The notes beneath the pieces are model-generated. The model was given only the letters and a program-made list of their open reading frames with translations, was not told where the DNA came from and did no database searches. Below, piece after piece: positions 26,562 to 35,041 of a DNA stretch of 54,557 nt. Source of the stretch: Alphaproteobacteria bacterium UBA830 (GTDB lineage: Bacteria > Pseudomonadota > Alphaproteobacteria > MPNO01 > UBA830); the NCBI GenBank assembly GCA_905181725.1, contig CAJIYX010000042.1, positions 1-54,557 of the forward strand, read 5' to 3'. Positions within the stretch are counted from its first letter, which is position 1, and every line of letters begins with the position of its first letter. Both the position numbers and the translations under genes were made by a program.

Positions 26562-27803
26562 ATGGCGACGGATATCAAAAATCTCGTGACCTGGCCTGAT
26601 GACGGTGTCAGCCGGATACCCATCCAGATTTATACGGATCCCGACATTTATGGAGAGGAACAGCAACGTATCTTCCGCGGTCCGATATGGAGCTTTGTCG
26701 GCATGGCCGATGAGATCGCGAAGCCGGGCGATTATCAGACGACCTATATCGGCGATACGCCCGTTATCGTGCTGCGCGACCTGGAAGGGGAGATGCAGGT
26801 TATCGTCAACCGCTGCGCCCACCGCGGCAACCTGGTGTGTATCGCCAAGGAAGGCCACGCGGAAGAGCTTACCTGCGTTTATCACAACTGGCGCTATGAC
26901 CTGCAGGGCAACCTCAAAAGTGTCGCCTTCGGCAAGGGTGTCGGTAAACAGGGCGGCATGCCCGATGATTTCAATCGCGAAGAGCACGGGATGCAGCGCC
27001 TGAAGTGCGAAGTCTATGCCGGTTTGGTCTTCGCGACGTTCTCGGACGAGGTTGCACCGCTGACCGAATGGCTCGGCGAAGAGATGGTCGAGAATATAGA
27101 CCGTGTCGTGGGCCGTGGCATGGTCCTGCTCGGCACCTACAGCCAGTACATGCCGAATAACTGGAAACTGTATATGGAGAACGTGCGGGATTCATATCAC
27201 GCCAGTATCCTGCACATGTTCCAGGCGACGTTCCGGATCAACCGGCTCTCTATGAAGGGCGGGATCAAGTTGTCCGATGGCGGCTGGCATCACATCAGCT
27301 ATTCCATCGCCGAGACCGACAAGGAAGAAGCGGAATACGATTCCAAGAAGCTCCGTGCCGTGAAGGACGGCTACACGCTGGCCGACCCGACGCTAGTGAA
27401 AGGGTGGCGCGAATTCGACTGTGGCACGACGCTGGCCATTCAGTCAGTCTATCCGAACTTCGTCGTCCAGCAGATCAGCAATTCGCTCGCACTGCGCCTA
27501 TGCCTGCCCAAGGGGCCGGAGGAATGCGAGTTAATGTGGTGGGTGTTCGGAGTACCAGAAGATACTGAAGAGAAAAGAAAAATTAGAATCAAACAATCCA
27601 ACATGATCGGCCCGGGCGGGGTGATTTCCATGGAAGACGGTGTCGTCGGCGGCTGGATTCAGCGGGGCACGAAACGGGACCAGGACAAGTCGACCGTCGT
27701 CCAAATGGGCGGCCGGGGTATTGAGCCCAGCGCAGAAGGCCGCGCCACCGAGGTATCTATCCGTGGTTTCTGGCAGGGCTACCGCGATTGCATGGGGGTC
27801 TGA
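26562..27803 (+). CDS. Terephthalate-dioxygenase-like Rieske oxygenase, alpha subunit
   Basis: 413 residues. The Rieske domain has Cys85/His87 and Cys105/His108. The catalytic domain has the mononuclear-iron set Asp210, His213, His218 (DSYHASILH) and a likely Asp359. Sequence along its length, such as MPNNWKLY, NRLSMKGG and EGRATEVSIRGFW, closely follows my memory of TphA2 of Comamonas. It should dihydroxylate an aromatic carboxylate. The start is the ATG at 26562 with GAAGAGGCA upstream. An AT-rich stretch with AGA codons (27560-27605) differs from the rest of the gene. Confidence 0.9.
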   Translation: MATDIKNLVTWPDDGVSRIPIQIYTDPDIYGEEQQRIFRGPIWSFVGMADEIAKPGDYQTTYIGDTPVIVLRDLEGEMQVIVNRCAHRGNLVCIAKEGHAEELTCVYHNWRYDLQGNLKSVAFGKGVGKQGGMPDDFNREEHGMQRLKCEVYAGLVFATFSDEVAPLTEWLGEEMVENIDRVVGRGMVLLGTYSQYMPNNWKLYMENVRDSYHASILHMFQATFRINRLSMKGGIKLSDGGWHHISYSIAETDKEEAEYDSKKLRAVKDGYTLADPTLVKGWREFDCGTTLAIQSVYPNFVVQQISNSLALRLCLPKGPEECELMWWVFGVPEDTEEKRKIRIKQSNMIGPGGVISMEDGVVGGWIQRGTKRDQDKSTVVQMGGRGIEPSAEGRATEVSIRGFWQGYRDCMGV

Positions 27804-27805
27804 TT

Positions 27806-28294
27806 GTGGATGGATCCATCAGCGCCCCCGGTGATGTACGCCAGCTAATCAGTGATCTGATCATTGAGTATGCGCATGCGATCGATGACGACCGGCTTGA
27901 ATCCTGGACGGATTTTTTCACGGATGAGTGCAGCTACCGGATCATCAACCGCGAAAACCATGACAAGGGCCGCGTTGTCGGCATCATGGATTGTTCCAGC
28001 AAGGGCATGCTGCAGGACCGCATCCTCGCCCTGCGCGAAGCGAACGTGTTCGAGCCGCACACCTACCGGCATATCGTGTCGGGCACGCGGGTCGTCGGGC
28101 AGGAAGGCGATGTTTTTAATGTGGAAACATCCTTTCTGGTGGTCAGGACCATGCAGGAAGGCGATATGGCTGTGTTCTGCACCGGAAAATACATCGACGA
28201 GATCGTTGTAGCCGGAAGTACGGCGCGCTTCATAAGTCGCATCGTGGTCTGTGATTCCAACCGTATCGATACCCTTATCGTCATCCCCATCTAG
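27806..28294 (+). CDS. Terephthalate-dioxygenase-like oxygenase, beta subunit
   Basis: 162 residues. It is the small structural subunit of a ring-hydroxylating oxygenase (NTF2-like fold). The blocks DRLESWTDFFTDECSYRI, RILALREANVFEPHTYRHI and the end CDSNRIDTLIVIPI follow the TphA3 pattern. The likely start is a GTG two bases after the alpha-subunit stop, with GGGGGTC upstream; an in-frame TTG at 27788 lies inside the alpha gene. Confidence 0.88.
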   Translation: MDGSISAPGDVRQLISDLIIEYAHAIDDDRLESWTDFFTDECSYRIINRENHDKGRVVGIMDCSSKGMLQDRILALREANVFEPHTYRHIVSGTRVVGQEGDVFNVETSFLVVRTMQEGDMAVFCTGKYIDEIVVAGSTARFISRIVVCDSNRIDTLIVIPI

Positions 28295-28303
28295 GACGCT
28301 CCT

Positions 28304-29251
28304 TTGACCGCAAAACCCCGTATCGCCATCGCCATCGGCGACCCTGCCGGCATTGGCCCCGAGATCGCGCTCAAAGCGGCGTTGAACAGCGGCGTGCGGG
28401 AATTCTGCGATCCGATCATCGTCGGCGATATTGAGGTCCTGGCCCGCTATGCGCATACACTACGCAAAAAGCCGCCCGAGAATATCGTCGATCTCGGCGC
28501 GATGAATGTGAATTTCCTGACCCCGGGCGAAAGCGATGCTGCCTGCGGGCGTGCGATCCTCGAATATGCCGGCCGCGCCATAGATATGGCCACCGCAGGA
28601 GAGGTCGATGCGGTCGTTGCCTGTCCGCAGACCCAGTCGTCGATCAAATCGGCCGGGATCGAGTTCGACGGTTATCCGTCCTATGTGGCCAAACGGACGG
28701 GAACGGATCCCGACGATGTATTCATGATGCTGGTCTCTGACCGGCTACGCATCGCCCATGTCACGCTGCATGTAGGCGTACGTGCCGCGCTGGACATGAT
28801 CGACCGGGAACGCATCGTGCGGACCCTGAAGGCCGCCAATGCCGCGCTGAAGCGCATCGGGATCGCCGAGCCGCGGATTGCGGTGTCCGGCATTGATCCA
28901 CATGCAGGGGAAGGCGGTCTTTTCGGCAGTGACGACATCGATATCGTCGCACCGGCCATCGAAGACGTCCGAAACGAAGGCATAGACGCATCAGGTCCAT
29001 TTGGCGCCGATACGATGTATCTGGATCAAAGCTTCGACGCCTATACCGTGATGTTTCACGATCAGGGTCATATTCCGGCAAAACTGATCGGGTTTAGCGG
29101 CACTGCGGCATTCGCCATCGGCACGCCGATCCTGTTTTCATCGGTGGCGCATGGCAGTGCACTGGATATCGCAGGTAAGGGAAAAGCCGATCCGTCCGCT
29201 CTGATCTGGACGCTCAAACAGATTTCCGGGGCCGCCGTCGGCCCCGGCTGA
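28304..29251 (+). CDS. TphB/PdxA2-like dihydrodiol dehydrogenase
   Basis: 315 residues of the PdxA superfamily, which contains 4-hydroxythreonine-phosphate dehydrogenase and the terephthalate dihydrodiol dehydrogenase TphB. The start is a TTG with AGGA five bases upstream. The metal histidines appear in HVTLH, DPHAGEGGLFG and FHDQGHIP. Directly behind oxygenase genes, the TphB role is the better reading: oxidation and decarboxylation of a carboxylated cis-diol to a catechol. A vitamin B6 role is unlikely here. Confidence 0.85.
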   Translation: MTAKPRIAIAIGDPAGIGPEIALKAALNSGVREFCDPIIVGDIEVLARYAHTLRKKPPENIVDLGAMNVNFLTPGESDAACGRAILEYAGRAIDMATAGEVDAVVACPQTQSSIKSAGIEFDGYPSYVAKRTGTDPDDVFMMLVSDRLRIAHVTLHVGVRAALDMIDRERIVRTLKAANAALKRIGIAEPRIAVSGIDPHAGEGGLFGSDDIDIVAPAIEDVRNEGIDASGPFGADTMYLDQSFDAYTVMFHDQGHIPAKLIGFSGTAAFAIGTPILFSSVAHGSALDIAGKGKADPSALIWTLKQISGAAVGPG

Positions 29252-29264
29252 CTTTTCCGAAGAG

Positions 29265-30038
29265 TTATTCCGTGACGGAAAACGCGACCGAGCCCAGCCC
29301 CTGAACACTGTTGCGGACATGGACACCGGGACGCAGCGCTTCTGCGGCCGTTGCACCACCTGCCATCACAATCCAGCCAGCCTGTAGTCCTTCGCCTGCT
29401 TCGGCAGTGAGACGTGCGGCGGAGACCAGCGAGCGTACCGGCTGGCCCAGAATGGCGGCTGACGAGCCGATCTGCACCGGGCGGCCATTGAATTCCATGA
29501 TCATGCCGAGGTTTTCGATATCGGTATCCGGGCGATGCCACGGGCCGACGACGAAGCTGGAGGACGATGCGTTGTCCGCGACCACGTCTTCGAGCGAGAA
29601 CTTGAAGTTCCGGTAGCGGGAATCAATGATTTCCATGGCAGGTGCCACGCCGTCGACGGCGGCCAGTGCTTCTGCAGCAGTGCAGGGATAGCTGAGCGGG
29701 CGTTTGAGCAGAAACGCGATCTCCGGTTCGACCCGCGGGTGAACATAATTCTCGAGCGAGATCGTGCCACCGTCTTCGATCATCATCTGATCCGTCAGCC
29801 GGCCCCAGATCATGTCGTTCAGACCCATCTGGATCATCTTGGCGCGGCTGGTAAAGCCCATTTTCATGCCGTTGCGCTTTTCGCCTCGGTCGAGGCGCCG
29901 CTGAATCGAAGCAGCCTGAATGGCATAAGCGTCATCCAGCGAATATTTCGCCTTTTCCGACAGCTGCGGAATCGACTTGGCTTTGTGGGCCGCGGTATCG
30001 ACTGTCCGTGCGAGTTTCGCGATATCCACCATCTTCAT
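29265..30038 (-). CDS. dmpH: 4-oxalocrotonate decarboxylase-like enzyme (DmpH type)
   Basis: 257 residues, FAH/hydratase-decarboxylase family. The metal site glutamates are in [12 protein letters not shown]. It resembles 2-oxo-3-hexenedioate decarboxylase, which turns 4-oxalocrotonate into 2-oxopent-4-enoate. It is distinguished from the neighbouring hydratase by the [13 protein letters not shown] region. Its ATG overlaps the stop of the aldolase gene by four bases. It is the last gene of the meta-pathway operon and is convergent with the TphB-like gene, 13 bases away. Confidence 0.85.
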   Translation of the reverse strand: MKMVDIAKLARTVDTAAHKAKSIPQLSEKAKYSLDDAYAIQAASIQRRLDRGEKRNGMKMGFTSRAKMIQMGLNDMIWGRLTDQMMIEDGGTISLENYVHPRVEPEIAFLLKRPLSYPCTAAEALAAVDGVAPAMEIIDSRYRNFKFSLEDVVADNASSSSFVVGPWHRPDTDIENLGMIMEFNGRPVQIGSSAAILGQPVRSLVSAARLTAEAGEGLQAGWIVMAGGATAAEALRPGVHVRNSVQGLGSVAFSVTE

Positions 30039-31084
30039 TCTCCCTTGTCGGCGGCTGCGCCGTCCCGTTCCTTGATCATATCCAGTGCAACATCGACGAT
30101 CATGTCTTCCTGACCGCCCACCATCCGCCGGTTGCCCAGCTCGATGAGGATGTCGCGGGTATCGACGCCGTAAGTTTCCGCTGCCGTCTCCGCGTGACGC
30201 AGGAAGCTCGAATACACACCGGCATAGCCGAGCGACAGCGTTTCGCGGTCTACGCGGACCGGGCGGTCCTGTAGAGGGCGGACAAGCTCTTCGGCTGCAT
30301 CCATCAGCCCGAATAGATCGCAGCCATGGTTCAGCCCCATCCGGTCGGCGACCGCGATGAAGATTTCAAGCGGCGCGTTACCGGCACCGGCGCCCATGCC
30401 CGCGAGCGAGGCATCGATGCGCGTTGCGCCGTGTTCCAGAGCCGTAATTGAGTTTGAGACGCCGAAGGACAGATTGTGATGAGCGTGCATGCCGGTCTCG
30501 GTTTCGGGCTTCAGCACATCATTGAAGGCTTTGAAGCGGTCGGCGACGTCGTTCATGAGCAATGCGCCGCCGGAATCCGTCACGTACACACAATGTGCGC
30601 CGTAATCCTCCATCAGTTTTGCCTGTTCGGCGAGCTGCTGGGGCGGGTTCATGTGCGCCATCATCAGAAAGCCTGCGACGTCCATGCCGAGATTGCGGGC
30701 ATATTCGATGTGTTGCCTCGAGACGTCGGCTTCGGTGCAGTGGGTTGCCACGCGCACCGACCGGGCGCCGGCTTCGTATGCTTCGCGCAGATCTTCCACG
30801 GTGCCGATGCCGGGCAGGAGGAGGGTGGCGAGCTTGGAATGCTCCAGCACGCTGGCCGCCGCTTCGATGTATGCGAGGTCGGTTTCCTTCGCAAAGCCGT
30901 AATTGAACGACATCCCGGCAAGCCCGTCACCGTGCGAGACTTCGATCGCATCCACTTTTGCGTCGTCCAGTGCCTTGCAGATGGTCTTGATGTGATCGAG
31001 GCCGTACTGATGGCGGATGGCGTGCATTCCGTCACGCAGGGTGACGTCTTGAACGTAGATTTTCTTTTCTTTATCGATTGCCAT
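30035..31084 (-). CDS. dmpG: 4-hydroxy-2-oxovalerate aldolase
   Basis: 349 residues. It cleaves 4-hydroxy-2-oxovalerate to pyruvate and acetaldehyde and channels the aldehyde to DmpF. Catalytic Arg17/Asp18 and His21 are in [11 protein letters not shown], and the Mn2+ histidines are in HAHHNLSFG. The C-terminal domain with [18 protein letters not shown] is the communication domain of this family. AAGGACAG precedes its ATG. Confidence 0.96.
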   Translation of the reverse strand: MAIDKEKKIYVQDVTLRDGMHAIRHQYGLDHIKTICKALDDAKVDAIEVSHGDGLAGMSFNYGFAKETDLAYIEAAASVLEHSKLATLLLPGIGTVEDLREAYEAGARSVRVATHCTEADVSRQHIEYARNLGMDVAGFLMMAHMNPPQQLAEQAKLMEDYGAHCVYVTDSGGALLMNDVADRFKAFNDVLKPETETGMHAHHNLSFGVSNSITALEHGATRIDASLAGMGAGAGNAPLEIFIAVADRMGLNHGCDLFGLMDAAEELVRPLQDRPVRVDRETLSLGYAGVYSSFLRHAETAAETYGVDTRDILIELGNRRMVGGQEDMIVDVALDMIKERDGAAADKGE

Positions 31085-31094
31085 ATCGCTGTCC

Positions 31095-32030
31095 TTAAGC
31101 CGCCGCCATGCGGCGTTCGATCACGCGTTCCGCCGTGCGCATGGCGGCAGACGTCATGATGTCGAGATTGCCGGCATATTTCGGCAGATAATGACCGGCG
31201 CCTTCGACCTCGAGGAATATCGAGGATTTGATGCCCTCGAAATCGCCGCGGCCCGGAATGTGCAGCCGGTTGTTGGATCCGAACCGTTCGAACTGGACTT
31301 CCTGCTTCAGGCGGTAGCCCGGCACGTAGCTCTGAACTTCGGTCACCATCCGCTTGACGGATTCAACGATCTTCTCCTGATCGCAGTCCTCGGATAGCGT
31401 GTAGACCGTATCGCGCATCACGAGCGCCGGTTCAGCCGGGTTTAGGACGATAATCGCCTTGCCCTGGTCGGCGCCGCCGACAACTTCCAATCCCTTGGAG
31501 GTGGTTTCGGTAAATTCGTCGATATTGGCGCGCGTACCCGGACCGGCGGATTTCGATGAGATCGAGGCGACGATTTCGGCATACAGCACGTGGGCAACAC
31601 GATTGACCGCATGCACCATCGGGATCGTCGCCTGGCCACCGCAGGTCACCATGTTGATGTTATTGGCGTCCAGATGCTGGTCCATGTTGACCACGGGCAC
31701 GACATAGGGGCCGATGGCCGCCGGCGTGAGGTCGATGATGATCTTATTGTCTTTTTCGCAAAGTGCCGCGTTGTGCTTGTGCGCGCCGGCAGATGTCGCA
31801 TCGAATACGAGCGCGATGTCTTTCCATTCGGGCATCTTTGTCAGTCCGTCGAGCCCTTCATGGGTCGTCGCGAAACCGAACCCCTTGGCGCGCGACAGGC
31901 CGTCGGAGGCCGGGTCGATGCCGACCATGCCACCCATCTCGAGCGCATCGGACATGCGCATAATTTTGATCATCAGGTCGGTACCGATATTGCCGGAACC
32001 AACGATTGCGACCTTTGCTTTGCTGGCCAT
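31095..32030 (-). CDS. dmpF: Acetaldehyde dehydrogenase (acylating)
   Basis: 311 residues. It converts acetaldehyde, NAD+ and CoA to acetyl-CoA, in complex with DmpG. The NAD-binding [10 protein letters not shown] starts at residue 11. The catalytic Cys130 is in [11 protein letters not shown]. The C-terminal half has the dimer and aldolase-contact region. The order DmpE, DmpF, DmpG, DmpH on one strand is a standard lower-pathway layout. Confidence 0.96.
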   Translation of the reverse strand: MASKAKVAIVGSGNIGTDLMIKIMRMSDALEMGGMVGIDPASDGLSRAKGFGFATTHEGLDGLTKMPEWKDIALVFDATSAGAHKHNAALCEKDNKIIIDLTPAAIGPYVVPVVNMDQHLDANNINMVTCGGQATIPMVHAVNRVAHVLYAEIVASISSKSAGPGTRANIDEFTETTSKGLEVVGGADQGKAIIVLNPAEPALVMRDTVYTLSEDCDQEKIVESVKRMVTEVQSYVPGYRLKQEVQFERFGSNNRLHIPGRGDFEGIKSSIFLEVEGAGHYLPKYAGNLDIMTSAAMRTAERVIERRMAAA

Positions 32031-32048
32031 CTAGAACCTCACTTCAAA

Positions 32049-32855
32049 TCAGTCAGAGAAAACGGCACGGACGCTGCCGAGCCCTGAAATACGTGCTTCG
32101 ATCACTTCGCCGGGACCAATCGGGGCCATCGGGCCCAGAGCACCGGTCATGATCACATCGCCAGCCAGAAGCGGCATGCCGACATCGACCATCTTGCGCG
32201 CAAGCCAGACGGCGGCGTTCAGCGGATTGCCGAGGCAGGCGACGCCTGCACCGATGGAAACCTGTTCGCCTTTATTCTCCATAACCATGCCGCACATCCG
32301 CAGATCCACGTCGTCGAGCAGGACGGGGCGGGTGCCGAGCACGATCTTGCCGGATGACGCGTTGTCGGCGATCGTATCCAGAATATTGATATCCCAGTTG
32401 GCGATGCGGCTGCCGACTACTTCGATGGCGGGCAGGGCGTAGGCGGTCGCCGCGATGAGGTCGAGCAGGGTGAGCTGATCGCCGTCGAGATCCTCCGCCA
32501 GCACCAGGGCGACCTCGGCCTCGGCCTTCGGCTGGGCAACCGATTTGAAATCGATCTCGTCGCCATCGACGACGGCCATATCGGCATAGATGATGCCGTA
32601 ATCAGGCTGATCGACGCCAAGCTGCGCCTGCACGGGCTTTGCGGTCAGTCCGATCTTGCGGCCAATGACCCGGCGGCCTTCATCGATCCAGATGTCGGTA
32701 TTGATCTGCTGGATCGCATACGCCGCATCGATATCGCCTTTCGGCAGGACATCACGGATCGGCTTTGTGGTCTTGCCGTTTTTCCATGCAGTGCGGATAC
32801 GCCGCGCCGCGTCTTTTATCGTCTTTTCTTTTTTGGTCGCTGTTTTTGCTGCCAT
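32049..32855 (-). CDS. dmpE: 2-oxopent-4-enoate hydratase (DmpE/MhpD type)
   Basis: 268 residues. It hydrates 2-hydroxypenta-2,4-dienoate to 4-hydroxy-2-oxovalerate. The sequence [22 protein letters not shown] matches MhpD (two adjoining blocks), and metal-binding glutamates are in [10 protein letters not shown]. About 15 lysine-rich residues extend the N terminus. The ATG follows the DmpC stop by nine bases with AAGAGGCG. Confidence 0.92.
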   Translation of the reverse strand: MAAKTATKKEKTIKDAARRIRTAWKNGKTTKPIRDVLPKGDIDAAYAIQQINTDIWIDEGRRVIGRKIGLTAKPVQAQLGVDQPDYGIIYADMAVVDGDEIDFKSVAQPKAEAEVALVLAEDLDGDQLTLLDLIAATAYALPAIEVVGSRIANWDINILDTIADNASSGKIVLGTRPVLLDDVDLRMCGMVMENKGEQVSIGAGVACLGNPLNAAVWLARKMVDVGMPLLAGDVIMTGALGPMAPIGPGEVIEARISGLGSVRAVFSD

Positions 32856-32864
32856 GTGCGCCTC

Positions 32865-34343
32865 TTAAAGCTTGATGCAGATGTTTTTCTGCTCGGAGTA
32901 GAAATTCAGTGCGTGCTGTCCGCCCTCGCGGCCGAAACCCGAAAGACCCATGCCGCCGAACGGCGTGCGGAGATCGCGAAGGAACCAGCAATTGACCCAG
33001 TTGATACCGGCTTCCATGCCCTGTGCCACGCGATGGGCGCGGGAGAGGTTCGTTGTCCACACGGTCGAAGCGAGACCATATTTGGTGTCGTTCGCCATTG
33101 ATACTGCTTCGTCTTCGGTATCGAAGGGGGTGATGTGGCAGACCGGACCGAATATCTCTTCTTTCTGAATGCGCGAATCCTCGCTCAAACCCGTGAAGAT
33201 CGTCGGTTCCACGAAGGCGCCGCCATCGCGCTCGTCGCCGAATTCGGGAATGCCGCCACCGGTAACCACGTTGGCGCCAAGCTCCTTGGCGAGATCGTAA
33301 TAGCCTTTCACCTTGTCGCGGTGTTCATGGCTGATCAGCGGACCCATCTGCGTGTCCGGGTCTTCCGGGCGGCCGAGTTTCATTTCCTCGGCTTTTTCTT
33401 TCAGCGTCGCGACGAACTTGTCGAAAATCGGGCGTTCGACGTAAACGCGCTCCGAACACAGACAGACCTGACCGCAATTCGCGAAGACGGACCGGACCGT
33501 GCCTTCGATCGCGGCGTCGAAATCCGCATCGGCAAATACGATGGACGGGTTCTTGCCGCCGAGCTCGAAGGACAATGCTTTGACGCTCTCCGATGCCGCC
33601 CGCATGATCGCGCCGCCAGTCGTCGTCTCGCCCGTGAATGTAATCGCGTTGATTCCGGGGTGGCTTGTCATGAATTCGCCGGCCGATCCGGGACCGAAGC
33701 CGTGCACCACATTAAATGCACCGTCGGGTACGCCTGCCTCCTTCATCACTTCGGCAAGCAATGTAGCGGTCGTCGGCGTTTCTTCTGACGGCTTGAGGAT
33801 AATCGCATTGCCCGACGCCATCGCCGGGGCGATTTTCCATGTCGACAGCAGCAGCGGCAGGTTCCACGGGCTGATGACGCCGACCACGCCGTGCGGATGG
33901 CGGATCGAATAGTTGATTGCGCCCGCACCGTCCGGGGTGTCCTGCTGATAGGCTTCGGTTCCGACCGATTTGACCAGATCTGCAAAGACCCTGAAATTCG
34001 CCGCGCCACGGGGGATATCGACGTGGCTTGCGAGCGAACGGGGTTTGCCGGTATCGAGCGTTTCCGCTTCGATGAATTCTTCGGAACGGGCATCGATGCC
34101 GTCGGCGACGTCGTGCAGAATTTTGCAGCGCGCCTCGGTCGGCATTTTGGCCCAGACTTTTGCCCCCGCCTGGGCGGCGATCACCGCGTTATCGACCATT
34201 TCCCTGGTGGCTTCATGTACATGGGATAACAGCGTTCCGTCGATCGGGGTCGTGTTCTCAAAGGTGTTCCCGCTGGCGACGAATTCGCCGCCGATGAAGT
34301 TCTTAAGTTCGCGGATATTACGGGTCATCGCTGTCGCCATCAT
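32865..34343 (-). CDS. dmpC: 2-hydroxymuconic semialdehyde dehydrogenase-like
   Basis: 492 residues, aldehyde dehydrogenase superfamily. Asn161 (SPWNLPLL), Glu260 (FELGGKN) and catalytic Cys294 (FANCGQVC) form the active site. Position at the head of the meta-cleavage lower pathway and similarity to DmpC/XylG suggest oxidation of 2-hydroxymuconic semialdehyde to 4-oxalocrotonate. 2-aminomuconic semialdehyde is an alternative substrate. Adjacent ATGs at 34343 and 34340 compete; GGGGAG is better spaced for the second. Confidence 0.9.
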   Translation of the reverse strand: MMATAMTRNIRELKNFIGGEFVASGNTFENTTPIDGTLLSHVHEATREMVDNAVIAAQAGAKVWAKMPTEARCKILHDVADGIDARSEEFIEAETLDTGKPRSLASHVDIPRGAANFRVFADLVKSVGTEAYQQDTPDGAGAINYSIRHPHGVVGVISPWNLPLLLSTWKIAPAMASGNAIILKPSEETPTTATLLAEVMKEAGVPDGAFNVVHGFGPGSAGEFMTSHPGINAITFTGETTTGGAIMRAASESVKALSFELGGKNPSIVFADADFDAAIEGTVRSVFANCGQVCLCSERVYVERPIFDKFVATLKEKAEEMKLGRPEDPDTQMGPLISHEHRDKVKGYYDLAKELGANVVTGGGIPEFGDERDGGAFVEPTIFTGLSEDSRIQKEEIFGPVCHITPFDTEDEAVSMANDTKYGLASTVWTTNLSRAHRVAQGMEAGINWVNCWFLRDLRTPFGGMGLSGFGREGGQHALNFYSEQKNICIKL

Positions 34344-34573
34344 CGTCTCCCCGACGGGCCCTGTGCAGGACCGTCCAATCGGCTTGTGTTCATGGATTTA
34401 CAAGCTTTTTGGGGCAGCGCCGAGGGGGAGTCAAGCAAACGAAACGGGCAGGTCAATGACCCGCCAATTTTAGCTGGTTTCGATCCGGAAAGGCTCATGC
34501 TGCGCTATACGCCCTGAGCCAGTCATACAGCCTTTTCCAGCCAGCCCTGCCGCAGATCACCGAATATCTGCAA
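34344..34573. other. 230-base spacer between two minus-strand gene groups
   Basis: This gap separates the RidA-like gene from dmpC and is the likely place of the promoter for the meta-pathway genes. It holds a GGTCA-A-TGACC inverted repeat (34451-34461) but no convincing -35/-10 pair. I see no coding potential or terminator that I can defend. Confidence 0.4.
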
Positions 34574-35041
34574 TTAGCCGCCAAGTTCAAAAATTGCTTC
34601 GATTTCCATACAGAACTGCCGGGGAAGTTCGAACATACCGACGGCGGACCGCGCGTGCTGACCGGCTTCTGGTCCGAAGAGTTCGAACAATAGATCCGAT
34701 GCGCCGTCGATGACGGCGAACTGCCGATCGAACCCCGGAGCGGAATTGACCATGCCGTATACTTTGACAACCTGCGTGATCCGGTCGAGGGAGCCCAGTT
34801 CGGCTTCAACGGATGCGAGGATGTTAAGCGCCGTCGCCCGGGCGGAGGCATAGGCATCTTCTTCGCTGACATCGCCGCCGACCTTGCCTTTGACCGTGAC
34901 GCTGAAATCTTCCGGCGGAGGATGGCCGGACGTGTAGACCAGATGCTGTGTGACGACACAGCCGGTGCGGTTTGCACTCGGGTAAACAAATGGCGGCGGC
35001 AGTTCGAGGCCCAGTTCTTCAAGCCGTTCGCGAATTCTCAT
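34574..35041 (-). CDS. RidA-like (YjgF/PF14588-type) protein
   Basis: 155 residues. The family end ARSAVGMFELPRQFCMEIEA contains the arginine equivalent to the imine-binding Arg105 of RidA. The longer N-terminal layout (LEELGLELPPPFVYPSANR) and SLDRITQVVKVYGMVNSAPGF fit the larger RidA-related group rather than 2-aminomuconate deaminase. It starts at the ATG overlapping the oxidoreductase stop by four bases (ATGA). It is probably an enamine/imine hydrolase; the substrate is unknown. Confidence 0.85.
   Translation of the reverse strand: MRIRERLEELGLELPPPFVYPSANRTGCVVTQHLVYTSGHPPPEDFSVTVKGKVGGDVSEEDAYASARATALNILASVEAELGSLDRITQVVKVYGMVNSAPGFDRQFAVIDGASDLLFELFGPEAGQHARSAVGMFELPRQFCMEIEAIFELGG

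Noticed and set aside
28304..29251. Vitamin B6 biosynthesis enzyme PdxA
   Set aside because: The gene directly follows oxygenase alpha and beta genes and has the TphB-like layout, which favours an aromatic dihydrodiol dehydrogenase.
34451..34461. GGTCAATGACC as a second site for the GntR regulator
   Set aside because: The half-site spacing differs from TNGTNNNACNA, so it is only an inverted repeat of unknown use.
34574..35041. RidA-like gene as 2-aminomuconate deaminase, making a 2-nitrobenzoate or 3-hydroxyanthranilate pathway with the Dmp genes and the amidohydrolase
   Set aside because: Its sequence fits the larger RidA-related group rather than the deaminase, it is separated from dmpC by 230 bases, and no 3-hydroxyanthranilate dioxygenase is present.
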